Counted from the first letter of the stretch, positions 1 through 6,878 are shown. The stretch: DNA of 16,172 nucleotides from CAZPRQ01 sp964589415 (GCA_964589415.1 CAZPRQ010000031.1:1-16172); one strand, 5' to 3'. Program-made: numbers and translations. Notes: generated by a model not told the origin, from the sequence alone.

Positions 1-1726
1 CAATTTCCTTGGGCAAATTTACGGTTACCTTCATGCCGCTTCTGGTTTTAACCGTGTTGTTTACCAATGTGTCGGAATCGAATTCCATTGTTAACTGCCG
101 GTTACGTTCAAACGCCTTAAAACGAGGGTTTTTTACGTAAGCCCTTTCGCCTTCAAACATCTCTATTCCGTTTTGTATACCGGAATCGGCGTAAAAAGCC
201 GCGGCCATATCCGGGTCAATTTTTTGCTGGCTAAACTCTGTCTGCTCTCTTAAAAATTCTTCATTAGCAGCGGTGTAATTTTCCCGGGTATCATCGCCCG
301 TCTTTCGTCTTTCCCAACGCTCTTTATGCGTGGCATAATCTTCCGGTGAACCTACCTCGGCGGGATGGTTAGGCAAATAAGTCTTTTCGCTATTTTCCAA
401 AAAATAATACTTTTCTAACTTGTCATATCCCGCCGCAACATAGCGGGCAAGCCCAACTTCTTCGTTGCCTTCAAGTTCAATAAATTCCTGTCTTTTGTCT
501 TGAAACCATTGCCTAATTTCCTCTTCCGTACGAGCGGCAAAAGCTTCCTGTTCCACTTCCTGCCACAACTTTTCCTTGTCTTCCACACCCACCTTCATAA
601 CCGCATTATCCACGGTTATTTCCGGATATTGGCTTTTATCTGCCATTGCTTTATTGGCCTGAGTTTTTAAATACTCGCCAAAGTTTGCATGCGTATCTTG
701 AGGCTCCACGGACTGCAAATCTTCCGAACTGCTATCTTGCTTTCTGTTTCGGCTTTCGTAAACGTGATGAGCCAGTGTAACGGGTCTTGGTGCCACATAC
801 TGCACGCCATGCTCCAAAGCAAACCAACTGCTGGCAAATACTTTGGCTGAATGTTCATGACCGTTTTCGGTTGCCTTAACCGTTACAAACTGTGTCTTCC
901 AAAAAGGCTTAAGCAAATCTTCCTCGCTGCTACAACCCTCCGGCCAGTCAAAAGCTCCGTTGCCGCGCCTGCCGCCCTTGCGGGTTAAATCCGCGTAACA
1001 AGCTTGCAAATAATCTTCCACTGTGGCAAAACCCTTCTGCAGTTTTTTGCTTGCCATATATTTTGGCGCGTACTCATGGTATAGCCGGCTGTTATATGGT
1101 ATGACTGTCAAACTAAACTTTTCCTGTTTTGCGGCAGGAGTTTTGTCGTTACCGGGCTCGGAAACTTCCTCGGCCGCCTCCGCTCCACTCGTGACAGTTT
1201 CAACACTTTCTATAGGGTTTATTTCCGCTCCACTGTCCTCTTCATGCATATCCACGCCACTTGTTTCTCCCTGCCCTTCTAAGAACTGCTCTTGTTTGGC
1301 TTCATTAAACAGCCAATTATACATTTCTTGCAAATCTTCTCTCGCTTCTAGCGTTTTAGCTTTATCTATCCAGCCCTGCACAATTTCTCGGGCGCTGGAC
1401 TCGGAATGAGGGATAATTTGTGATTCCAAATCTTGCTTTGCGTCTTCGGGTTTACGTTTTTCAATATTACACTCTGCCTGTTCTTCATCCAACATAGTCT
1501 GAAGTTGTTCGCGTAAAAATCTCTGTATTTCTGCCGTGTCGTCTCTGTGTTCGTATACGCCATATAAATTCCCCAATGCTAAAGCCGAATACAAAGGTAT
1601 TTCGTCAGGGATTTCTAATTCAATTTTAGTATTTTTTATTTCTTGACCCTCGGGTGTTTTGGCCTGTTTTTCGCCAGAACCTAAACGTTCCAAATTTTGA
1701 CCCAAAGAATTAGTTAAGTCTCCCAT
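1..1726 (-). CDS. Large acidic hypothetical protein, 3' end beyond window
   Basis: I translated the minus strand codon by codon from the ATG at 1726 to the window edge: 575 codons with no stop, so the gene is real and continues off the left end. It begins MGDLTNSLGQNLERLG. I do not recognise the family. The protein is hydrophilic, rich in Glu, Gln and Lys, with no signal peptide or membrane segment, so it is probably cytoplasmic. Residues about 165-215 are low-complexity and acidic (Glu, Ser, Gly, Thr), looking like a linker between an N-terminal helical part and a C-terminal part starting near the motif FSLTVIPYNSRLYHEY. Glu/Arg/Lys-rich helical stretches follow. A good promoter lies 34 bases upstream; there is no clear Shine-Dalgarno sequence. 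Composition matches the AT-leaning neighbours, unlike the next gene. Function unknown. Confidence 0.85.
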   Translation of the reverse strand, partial: MGDLTNSLGQNLERLGSGEKQAKTPEGQEIKNTKIELEIPDEIPLYSALALGNLYGVYEHRDDTAEIQRFLREQLQTMLDEEQAECNIEKRKPEDAKQDLESQIIPHSESSAREIVQGWIDKAKTLEAREDLQEMYNWLFNEAKQEQFLEGQGETSGVDMHEEDSGAEINPIESVETVTSGAEAAEEVSEPGNDKTPAAKQEKFSLTVIPYNSRLYHEYAPKYMASKKLQKGFATVEDYLQACYADLTRKGGRRGNGAFDWPEGCSSEEDLLKPFWKTQFVTVKATENGHEHSAKVFASSWFALEHGVQYVAPRPVTLAHHVYESRNRKQDSSSEDLQSVEPQDTHANFGEYLKTQANKAMADKSQYPEITVDNAVMKVGVEDKEKLWQEVEQEAFAARTEEEIRQWFQDKRQEFIELEGNEEVGLARYVAAGYDKLEKYYFLENSEKTYLPNHPAEVGSPEDYATHKERWERRKTGDDTRENYTAANEEFLREQTEFSQQKIDPDMAAAFYADSGIQNGIEMFEGERAYVKNPRFKAFERNRQLTMEFDSDTLVNNTVKTRSGMKVTVNLPKEI

Positions 1727-1760
1727 AAATATAGAGGGAATATCTTAGTTACGTAAAAAA

Positions 1761-1789
1761 ATTATAGCATAAAATTACAAATAAGACAA
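1761..1789 (-). promoter_or_regulatory. Sigma70-type promoter for the leftmost gene
   Basis: Read on the minus strand: -35 TTGTCT (1784-1789), 17-base spacer, -10 TATAAT (1761-1766), with TGC immediately before the -10 (extended -10 element). It would start transcription near 1754, giving a leader of roughly 28 bases before the ATG at 1726. Called from sequence match only. Confidence 0.7.
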
Positions 1790-1817
1790 AAAGTATCAAC
1801 GTGAGCCCAAAAACCTC

Positions 1818-2001
1818 TGTCATCCCAGAATTTTTAGGGCTGTAAAAATATCCGGGATCCAGAAGTTGGCTTAAATACTGGATCTTGGGGTCTCCGCCTT
1901 CGCCTCAAGCTACTCACCAACTATGCTTTATATACAAACAGCTTCGGCGGACAAGTCAGATGCACCTGCCCGCCGATGAGGCAGGCTCGCCCGAGATGAC
2001 A
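1818..2001. repeat. MITE-like palindromic intergenic element
   Basis: The ends are inverted repeats: TGTCATC (1818-1824) and GATGACA (1995-2001). Inside are two further hairpins, GATCCAG/CTGGATC (1856-1862/1878-1884) and CCTGCC/GGCAGG (1965-1970/1980-1985). No open reading frame of note lies within. The architecture, and the GTCATCC...GGATGAC-type ends shared with the element at 4067-4158, match the interspersed palindromic repeats common in many bacterial genomes, including CPR genomes. Mobility is inferred, not shown; I cannot see a target-site duplication. Confidence 0.6.
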
Positions 2002-2051
2002 TATCGGAAGATTTTTGGATTCACGTACGTCAAACTACACTACAACAGCAA

Positions 2052-2158
2052 GTAGTTGCCTGATTTATCAGGCCTCGCACTAACAACAAAATTACGTACT
2101 TGCCCCATTCATCAGGCCTTGCTACAGCTACAGCAGTATGTAGTTGCCCACTTTATCA
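2052..2158. repeat. Three diverged tandem units with a 44-bp period
   Basis: The motif GTAsTTGCC recurs at 2052, 2096 and 2140, exactly 44 bases apart. Each is followed six bases later by ATCA, and in the first two units by ATCAGGCCT. The first unit contains a 7-bp hairpin GCCTGAT/ATCAGGC (2058-2064/2067-2073). The unit tails are alike but diverged, and the sequence just before 2052 resembles a unit tail. No coding potential is seen. Function unknown. Confidence 0.6.
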
Positions 2159-2199
2159 CTCCCTTAAGTAATCAACCTTTTAAACCCGCCTTATTGGGT

Positions 2200-2250
2200 A
2201 AAAAATAAAACGGTCTTGAAAAGGACATTTCTGTCCTCCCAAGACCGTTT
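2200..2250 (-). terminator. Intrinsic terminator of the GC-rich gene
   Basis: An 11-bp perfect stem AAACGGTCTTG/CAAGACCGTTT (2208-2218/2240-2250) is capped by a second stem AGGACA/TGTCCT (2222-2227/2232-2237). On the minus strand it is followed by TTTTATTTTTT (2200-2210, partly within the stem). It lies 60 bases past the stop of the 2311-3948 gene. The plus-strand side also has a T-rich run (GTTTGTTTT), so weak bidirectional action is possible. Confidence 0.9.
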
Positions 2251-2310
2251 GTTTTGGTCTAGCGGCCCCAAGTCAGCTACCCTGGTAAGAGTTTCTGATG
2301 GGGCACAGCG

Positions 2311-3948
2311 CTACTTCTTGGGGCAGGCCGGATACCCGGCCGAGGTGGCAGCACTGCGGATTGCCCGTTTGTGACGGTTGCTCGGCCCCTGACCGAGCCA
2401 ACCACCATTGTCGGCCACAACCGCACAGACCGTAGCCTGCAGGACGGCACGGTCACGAGCGGCGTTGGTTTCCACGGTGCTAACCCGACCATCCAATGCG
2501 CGAGTTGTGGCCTCTGCCTTATCCAAGCCAGCCCGCATCTCGGTGCGGAAAGTTTCTAGGGTAGTTGAAACTTCCCGCTTCGCTCCATCAAGATCGGAGC
2601 TAAGCGACGCGGTCGCCCCGGTCGCCTCCTTTCGGGCGATAGTGAGAACCTCGGCCTCTGTTGGGCGGGTTTTCAGGCTCTCCTCTAACTCGGTGATGCG
2701 AGACAGGAGTGTAGGATCGCTACGACCAGCCCTGGTCACCGCTTCCTTTGCCAGCCGTAGTGCTTCCGCGGCAGCCTTGCGAGCTTGTACATCAACCACC
2801 GGCGGAGCAAGAGCGGCTAACATCTCCCTCACTTCGCGCAAAGTTTGCGCGTGAAAGAAAGAGGCTTTCCCAGCTTCCTGCGGCGAAACCAACACGATTG
2901 GTTTCCCCACCCGATTGCCGTTGATGGCAAACTCAACCGAGTTATAGCTTGCGTTGAGGTTGCGGGTCGCCTTCAGCCGAAGCGTGGCCGTGGTGGGCGT
3001 AGAGCGAACAACCGTCCCCGACACTTCGGGGATGTTGCTCACTTTCGCGCCGGACAGGCCAGCGAGATCCTTTCCAACGCACTCGAACGTGCGCGGCTGA
3101 CCATCCCACGCCAACAGCGGCGGTGTACAGTAATCAATGGTCGGCGCCGCGTTCGCGAAACCGGCAAAGCCGAACATCAACAACGCAACGACGACGACTC
3201 CCGTAGCGGCCGATGCTGCCGACGCTGCCACCTTGCCCTTTTGCTCATCTTTTTTCTCTCCTGAATTTTCGCTTGGTGGCGCAGGCTCCCCAACCTCTTC
3301 CTGAGTCGGTTCCACCGGCGCAGCAGATAAATCCCACCCGCAGAAAATGCAGAATTTCTGCCCCTCTTTGATGGGGGCAGTGCACTGCAGACAGCTTGCT
3401 GCCGGGGGCGGCGGCGGAGGTTCATTGGACGTTTTTGCTTTCGTCTCATCGTTTTCCTCGTCGGTTGGAAGCGGGGGTGGCGGCGGCGGGGGCTGGTTGG
3501 GCTCTTCCGCCTTCTTGTCACCCTTTTCCACCTTGTCCATTCTGATTTGCGACCGAACCTGGGTCGCAGGTTCCCCCTCTTTCAGCTTCTCGTCTTTTTT
3601 CTCGCTTGGGGGCGGCGGGGGTGGGGACGTTTGAGGACCGTTGATATCCAAAAAGTTCATACCGCCTGGGGTCGACGGAAGTGGCGGGGGCGCAGAATTG
3701 CCCTGGCGGCGGAGGTGCAGAAGCAGCGCGATGATCGCAACTGCCAATGCCACCCAGGCCACGACGGGCCAGGTGAACCAACCACCACTATCAACGAGAT
3801 TTTTCAACTCCTCGGCGGTTGAGATGGGCTTCTCGCCGACTAGGCCGTAGCCCCAGTCGGACTGAGGCTGCGCGAAAATTGTGTTTGCCGTACCGAGCAT
3901 GAGCCCGGTTACGACGGAAGAATTTGCGAAAAAACGTCCCACCGTCAT
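2311..3948 (-). CDS. GC-rich membrane protein: signal peptide, zinc ribbon, Ig-like region, coiled coil
   Basis: 545 residues, family not recognised. Order of parts: signal peptide-like N terminus (1-26, ending IFA/QP); membrane segment about 59-78 followed by HLRRQ, which places what follows in the cytoplasm; a proline-rich linker with three polyproline runs of six or seven (109-114, 153-159, 177-182); a four-cysteine zinc ribbon, CLQC (186-189) and CIFC (200-203); an acidic/Lys linker; a second membrane segment about 243-266; an Ig/TIG-like beta region about 268-355; then an Ala/Glu/Arg-rich coiled coil about 365-505. Inferred topology: zinc ribbon inside, coiled coil outside. The start is supported by AAAGGA eight bases upstream. 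Two sampled 60-base lines are 67% and 53% GC, against 43% and 30% in two lines from neighbouring genes. That suggests recent transfer or, less likely, misassembly. It has its own terminator. Confidence 0.85.
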   Translation of the reverse strand: MTVGRFFANSSVVTGLMLGTANTIFAQPQSDWGYGLVGEKPISTAEELKNLVDSGGWFTWPVVAWVALAVAIIALLLHLRRQGNSAPPPLPSTPGGMNFLDINGPQTSPPPPPPSEKKDEKLKEGEPATQVRSQIRMDKVEKGDKKAEEPNQPPPPPPPLPTDEENDETKAKTSNEPPPPPPAASCLQCTAPIKEGQKFCIFCGWDLSAAPVEPTQEEVGEPAPPSENSGEKKDEQKGKVAASAASAATGVVVVALLMFGFAGFANAAPTIDYCTPPLLAWDGQPRTFECVGKDLAGLSGAKVSNIPEVSGTVVRSTPTTATLRLKATRNLNASYNSVEFAINGNRVGKPIVLVSPQEAGKASFFHAQTLREVREMLAALAPPVVDVQARKAAAEALRLAKEAVTRAGRSDPTLLSRITELEESLKTRPTEAEVLTIARKEATGATASLSSDLDGAKREVSTTLETFRTEMRAGLDKAEATTRALDGRVSTVETNAARDRAVLQATVCAVVADNGGWLGQGPSNRHKRAIRSAATSAGYPACPKK

Positions 3949-4066
3949 GGTTGGAGTCCTTTCTACTTTGGATTTTCAGATCGCTCGAATGCCCTTTTAG
4001 GTTCAGGCATCCTTTGCAGTGGGGGCTGAAATAGATGTATTAAATTGCTAATGGTAAATTAACAAC

Positions 4067-4158
4067 GTCATCCTGAGGAGTGCACCCGACGAAGGATCTC
4101 AATTTCACACTATAAGAAATTGGGAGCCTACCGAAAGTATATCCGCTCTCAGAATGAC
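4067..4158. repeat. Short palindromic repeat, GTCATCCTGAG-type ends
   Basis: The ends GTCATCCTGAG (4067-4077) and CTCAGAATGAC (4148-4158) are inverted copies matching at 10 of 11 positions. An inner hairpin CAATTTC/GAAATTG sits at 4100-4106/4116-4122. The segment CGACGAAGGATCTC beside the left end is characteristic of a palindromic repeat seen in many bacterial genomes (from general knowledge, not searched). It lies in the leader region of the GC-rich gene. Confidence 0.65.
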
Positions 4159-4269
4159 ATCATATTTATACTATTAATACGTCTAGATCTTTACTTTTTT
4201 CTTTTCAATACCCGCCGCAAAGGACGCCTTACTAAAATTTAAGTAACGCTTTATTCCTCCCTATATTTA

Positions 4270-4371
4270 TTTAAGAACCCGAGTTTTTAAGCTCGTAAAT
4301 GTTGGGTCTTTTCCCCAAAATTTACGAACCTGAAATAAAGGTTCCTTCACTCGCTCTACGTCGCTAATAAA
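4270..4371 (-). promoter_or_regulatory. Structured RNA leader downstream of a perfect promoter
   Basis: On the minus strand a 10-bp stem GTTCGTAAAT/ATTTACGAGC (4320-4329 with 4291-4300) continues, after one mismatch, into a TTGGG/CCCAA stem (4314-4318 with 4302-4306). The one non-Watson-Crick pair of the outer stem is T-G on this strand but an A-C mismatch on the other, favouring minus-strand transcription. A GAACC element (4340-4344) can pair either with GGTTC at 4326-4330 or with GGGTTC at 4275-4280, so two folds compete. An orphan GGGAGG (4256-4261) has no start codon at usable spacing. It is either a separate RNA or the long leader of the gene starting at 3948. About 100 bases between this region and the repeat hold nothing else recognisable. 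Confidence 0.5.
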
Positions 4372-4377
4372 CAGCAT

Positions 4378-4406
4378 ATTATAGCAAAAAGCCCATACTT
4401 TGTCAA
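4378..4406 (-). promoter_or_regulatory. Perfect consensus sigma70 promoter
   Basis: Minus strand: TTGACA (4401-4406), 17-base spacer, TATAAT (4378-4383), with an extended -10 TGC. All twelve consensus positions match. The predicted start near 4371 points toward the structured region at 4270-4371 and the GC-rich gene at 3948. It sits 24 bases from the N gap, so its relation to the PaaX-like gene across the gap is uncertain. Confidence 0.8.
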
Positions 4407-4415
4407 GGCCCTAGC

Positions 4416-5027
4416 CTATCCAAAATATGGNNNNNNNNNNNNNNNNNNNNNNNNNNNNNNNNNNNNNNNNNNNNNNNNNNNNNNNNNNNNNNNNNNNNNN
4501 NNNNNNNNNNNNNNNNNNNNNNNNNNNNNNATTTCTTCAGCCTTTATAATGCGGATATATTTATTCAACCCCGTTTGTTTTAAATAATCCACAGCGCTAC
4601 GATTTAAAGGCCAAGGGCTAATATACACACTCCCCTGCAGGCGTTTGTACCCGTATTGTTTTAGCAAGGCTCTAAAGAAATTTCGTTTTCCATTACTCTC
4701 CTCGGGGATATCAAAAATAATTATTCTCCATTTACCATCCCATTCAGATTCTTCTTTTTCCAACTTCGATTTTTCCAATAATGCTTTTAGCTCTCCCTTT
4801 TTAGTAATTTTAATGAATTTTTCGTTTTCTTCATTAACATATTTTAAATAACCTTTTTGAGTTAAGTAGTATATTGTTTTAGTCACCGACTGGCTATCAC
4901 CCAGCAAGTCGCCGCGAAACCATCGGCGCTTTAGCTCGTGCGGCGTAACTAAAACCGTATCACTAAGCGTAAGCAGTGATATTAATATCTTACTGGTAAC
5001 TGTATATTGTTTTTTACTTTTTCCCAT
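4416..5027 (-). CDS. PaaX-like winged-helix protein with Cas2-fold C-terminal domain, interrupted by gap
   Basis: The supported part is 4531-5027, residues 1-165. The last 38 codons cross the 100 Ns, and the apparent ending PYFG depends on the gap length. Residues about 8-90 read as a winged helix (ISLLTLSDTVLVTPHELKRR, then a basic wing region), probably binding DNA. Residues 97-165 carry WDGKWRIIIFDIPEE, then GYKRLQGSVYISPWPL, the ferredoxin-like domain of the PaaX C-terminal family, which resembles Cas2. Such proteins in CPR genomes are often labelled Cas2, but the attached winged helix and the lack of a CRISPR array or cas1 here argue for a transcriptional regulator. The ligand and targets are not visible. 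It starts 91 bases after ftsA, beyond a terminator, so it is probably transcribed on its own. No Shine-Dalgarno sequence. Confidence 0.8.
   Translation of the reverse strand: MGKSKKQYTVTSKILISLLTLSDTVLVTPHELKRRWFRGDLLGDSQSVTKTIYYLTQKGYLKYVNEENEKFIKITKKGELKALLEKSKLEKEESEWDGKWRIIIFDIPEESNGKRNFFRALLKQYGYKRLQGSVYISPWPLNRSAVDYLKQTGLNKYIRIIKAEEXXXXXXXXXXXXXXXXXXXXXXXXXXXXXXXXXXPYFG
4431..4530. other. Assembly gap, exactly 100 Ns
   Basis: One hundred consecutive Ns, a length commonly used as a placeholder for a gap of unknown size. Reading frame, distance and even adjacency across it are therefore unproven. Confidence 0.98.
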
Positions 5028-5082
5028 ATACTACAAAAAATGCGGCCGCAATATTTATGGTATAAAAATATTTAAGAAGTAT

Positions 5083-5114
5083 AATAAAAAACCGTCCCGC
5101 CAACGGCGACACGG
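5083..5114 (-). terminator. Intrinsic terminator after ftsA
   Basis: Minus strand: ten-position stem CCGTGTCGCC/GGCGGGACGG (5105-5114 with 5092-5101) with one G-U pair and one mismatch, three-base loop, then TTTTTTATT. It begins a few bases past the ftsA stop codon and separates ftsA from the PaaX-like gene. Confidence 0.85.
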
Positions 5115-5118
5115 AGTT

Positions 5119-6363
5119 TTATGGCAGGAATGATTTAAACCACTTGCGAACTTTCCCCAAAAATTCATTTTGCCCCAGCTTCTTAAACATCCCTGAGAAC
5201 TGAGAACCTGGCAAACCGCCGTTTTTGCTATTCCACAGCACGAGGCCGGCTGCGGTGGCAAACGCTGGGTCATCTACGCGGTCAATAATAGTCTGAATGT
5301 TTTGGGGACTACCCAAAGACGTAGGTAAGCGCAAATGTTTTTTAGCAAACTCCAAAACACCGGGCATATGACTGCCGCCTCCGCTTATAACAATACCCGC
5401 CGGCAGCTTGCCATCCCTGGCAATTTTTTTAAGTTCCGCGTTGACCATTTTAAATATTTCTTCAAGCCGCGCTTCAATAATCTCCACCACATACTCGCGC
5501 GAGACTACTTCTGTCTCGACAGAATCTATTTTTGAGAGATCTATATTTTCTTCATGGCTAATTGCTTTCGGGTCGCTATGACCATACGCCAATTTAATTT
5601 TTTCCGCGGTCTCAATACTGCAGCGAAGTCCAATGGCAATATCGTTAGTAATATGCATCTGACCTACCGGCAATACAACCGTATGAAGCAAGTCACCTTC
5701 TTCATAAACGGCCATACTTGTAGTACCCGCGCCCATATCGAGCAAGCATACGCCTAAGTCTTTCTGCCTTTTAGACAGTACGGCTTCGGCTGCAGCACAT
5801 GGAGCCAAAACCAAATCTTCTATTTCCAACCCGGCCTGCATTAAACAGCGGGTTAAATTCCGAATAAAAGGCAACCCGCCGGTCACAATTATAGTTTCAA
5901 CTTCCAAACGAATACCGGTCATGCCAAGCGGATCTTTAATCCCGGCCTGACCGTCCAGCATAAAAGTCTTGGGAAAAACATGCAGTACTTCCCGATTGCT
6001 GGGTATTGAAATAGCCTGTGAAGCGTCTATAACCCGCACAATATCATGCTCAGAAATTTCACCGTCTGCCCTGGAAACCGCAATTACCCCGTGCGAAGGT
6101 TGACTCGTAATATGATTACCACCCACGGAGACATTTGCGGAACTTACGGGCACACCAGTCATTCGCTCAACCTTTTCCAGGGCGGAAGAAATAGACGATA
6201 CGGCTTCCTCAATGTCAACAATTACCCCACGCCTAAGACCGCTGCCAGCAACTTCACTGGCACCGATTACATTTAGTACTCCTTCGGGATTTATTTTAGC
6301 CTGTACGACCCGAATATTTTGAGTCCCTATATCGAGGCCTACAATGTATTGTTCTTTAGCCAT
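5119..6363 (-). CDS. ftsA: Cell division protein FtsA
   Basis: 414 residues, a normal FtsA length. FtsA is the actin-like ATPase that anchors FtsZ filaments to the membrane and starts divisome assembly. Visible motifs: phosphate-1 loop GLDIGTQNIRVV (9-20); SHS2/1C-type region about 85-165; phosphate-2 LLDMGAGTTSMAVYEEGD (207-224); adenosine-binding GIVISGGGSHMPG (323-335); and a C-terminal amphipathic helix GKVRKWFKSFLP (403-414), the membrane-targeting tail that distinguishes FtsA from PilM. It starts at ATG 6363 with no Shine-Dalgarno sequence, 57 bases after yqeY and behind a hairpin-forming repeat. Its expected partner ftsZ is not downstream; a terminator and a PaaX-like gene follow instead. 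Confidence 0.93.
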   Translation of the reverse strand: MAKEQYIVGLDIGTQNIRVVQAKINPEGVLNVIGASEVAGSGLRRGVIVDIEEAVSSISSALEKVERMTGVPVSSANVSVGGNHITSQPSHGVIAVSRADGEISEHDIVRVIDASQAISIPSNREVLHVFPKTFMLDGQAGIKDPLGMTGIRLEVETIIVTGGLPFIRNLTRCLMQAGLEIEDLVLAPCAAAEAVLSKRQKDLGVCLLDMGAGTTSMAVYEEGDLLHTVVLPVGQMHITNDIAIGLRCSIETAEKIKLAYGHSDPKAISHEENIDLSKIDSVETEVVSREYVVEIIEARLEEIFKMVNAELKKIARDGKLPAGIVISGGGSHMPGVLEFAKKHLRLPTSLGSPQNIQTIIDRVDDPAFATAAGLVLWNSKNGGLPGSQFSGMFKKLGQNEFLGKVRKWFKSFLP

Positions 6364-6376
6364 GCGAAAAGTGGAC

Positions 6377-6418
6377 AGTGGGCAGTGGTTAGTAACTATG
6401 CACTAATCACTGCTCACT
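6377..6418. repeat. 17-bp inverted repeat between yqeY and ftsA
   Basis: Arms at 6377-6393 and 6402-6418 with an 8-base loop match at 15 of 17 positions. The two exceptions are G-U pairs in a plus-strand RNA but A-C mismatches in the minus-strand transcript. There is no T-run on the minus side beyond CTTTT, so it is a poor terminator. The internal AGTGGnCAGTGG repetition suggests a dispersed palindromic repeat. Confidence 0.6.
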
Positions 6419-6420
6419 AG

Positions 6421-6864
6421 TTATTTTAGTTTTTCTTTCAAGATCTTCGCCACAAGAGACCCCTCGGCCGAAGAGCCCACTCGCGCTTTTAGCACACCCA
6501 TGGCTTTGCCAAAATCCGATGCCGTAAAATTTCCGGATGCCAACAATTCTTCGACCGCCTTAACCACCTGCTCCTCGCTCATTTGCGGCGGCAAATATTT
6601 TTCTAAAATGGAAGCTTCTTTTAGCTCTTTTTCCCCTGCTTCTTGCCTACCCCCGGCCACAAAACTTTCCGCGGCTTCCTTGCGGCGCTTAATTTCCGAT
6701 TTTACCAAAGCCAAAATCCCCGACTCATCTAACGCGTCGTTCATTTTTGCCACTTGTTCATTGACAATTCGAGTTTTTAAACCTCTTAGCGTATCTATAG
6801 CCACCTGATCCTTGGACTTCATGGCTAATACGAGGTCATTTTCAATAACACTTAAATTTAACAT
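6421..6864 (-). CDS. yqeY: GatB/YqeY domain protein
   Basis: 147 residues, the usual size of free-standing YqeY proteins, which resemble the tRNA-binding tail domain of GatB, the tRNA-dependent amidotransferase subunit. Visible family features: an N-terminal helical part with DTLRGLKTRIVNEQV (24-38), the central SEIKRRKEAAESF (56-68), the conserved hinge ILEKYLPPQMSEEQ (86-99), and a C-terminal small helical domain with DFGKAMGVLKARVG (117-130). The exact biochemical role of YqeY is not settled; a link to translation is suggested by homology and by its place 14 bases after rpsU, an arrangement known from many bacteria. The start at ATG 6864 has no Shine-Dalgarno sequence. Confidence 0.92.
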   Translation of the reverse strand: MLNLSVIENDLVLAMKSKDQVAIDTLRGLKTRIVNEQVAKMNDALDESGILALVKSEIKRRKEAAESFVAGGRQEAGEKELKEASILEKYLPPQMSEEQVVKAVEELLASGNFTASDFGKAMGVLKARVGSSAEGSLVAKILKEKLK

Positions 6865-6878
6865 GAGAAATAGTTTAT

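Noticed and set aside
1023..1409. A 128-residue plus-strand open frame
   Set aside because: It is antisense to the fully open 575-codon minus-strand frame, is Ser/Leu/Cys-rich and has no family features.
2052..2158. The 44-bp periodic units as a CRISPR array
   Set aside because: The shared parts are short and diverged between units, only three occur, and the hairpin is inside the unit of one copy only; true arrays have near-identical repeats and unique spacers.
2371..3850. Plus-strand and alternative-frame open frames opposite the GC-rich gene
   Set aside because: They are shadows caused by high GC content; only the 545-residue frame has a Shine-Dalgarno sequence, signal peptide, membrane segments and a terminator.
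4256..4261. GGGAGG as the ribosome binding site of a small gene
   Set aside because: No ATG, GTG or TTG lies at a usable distance downstream on the minus strand.
4416..5027. Calling this gene cas2
   Set aside because: The N-terminal winged helix and the lack of cas1 or any repeat-spacer array point to the PaaX-like family, whose C-terminal domain merely resembles Cas2.
5119..6363. PilM (type IV pilus) instead of FtsA
   Set aside because: The C-terminal amphipathic membrane-targeting helix and the 1C-type domain fit FtsA; no pil genes are adjacent.
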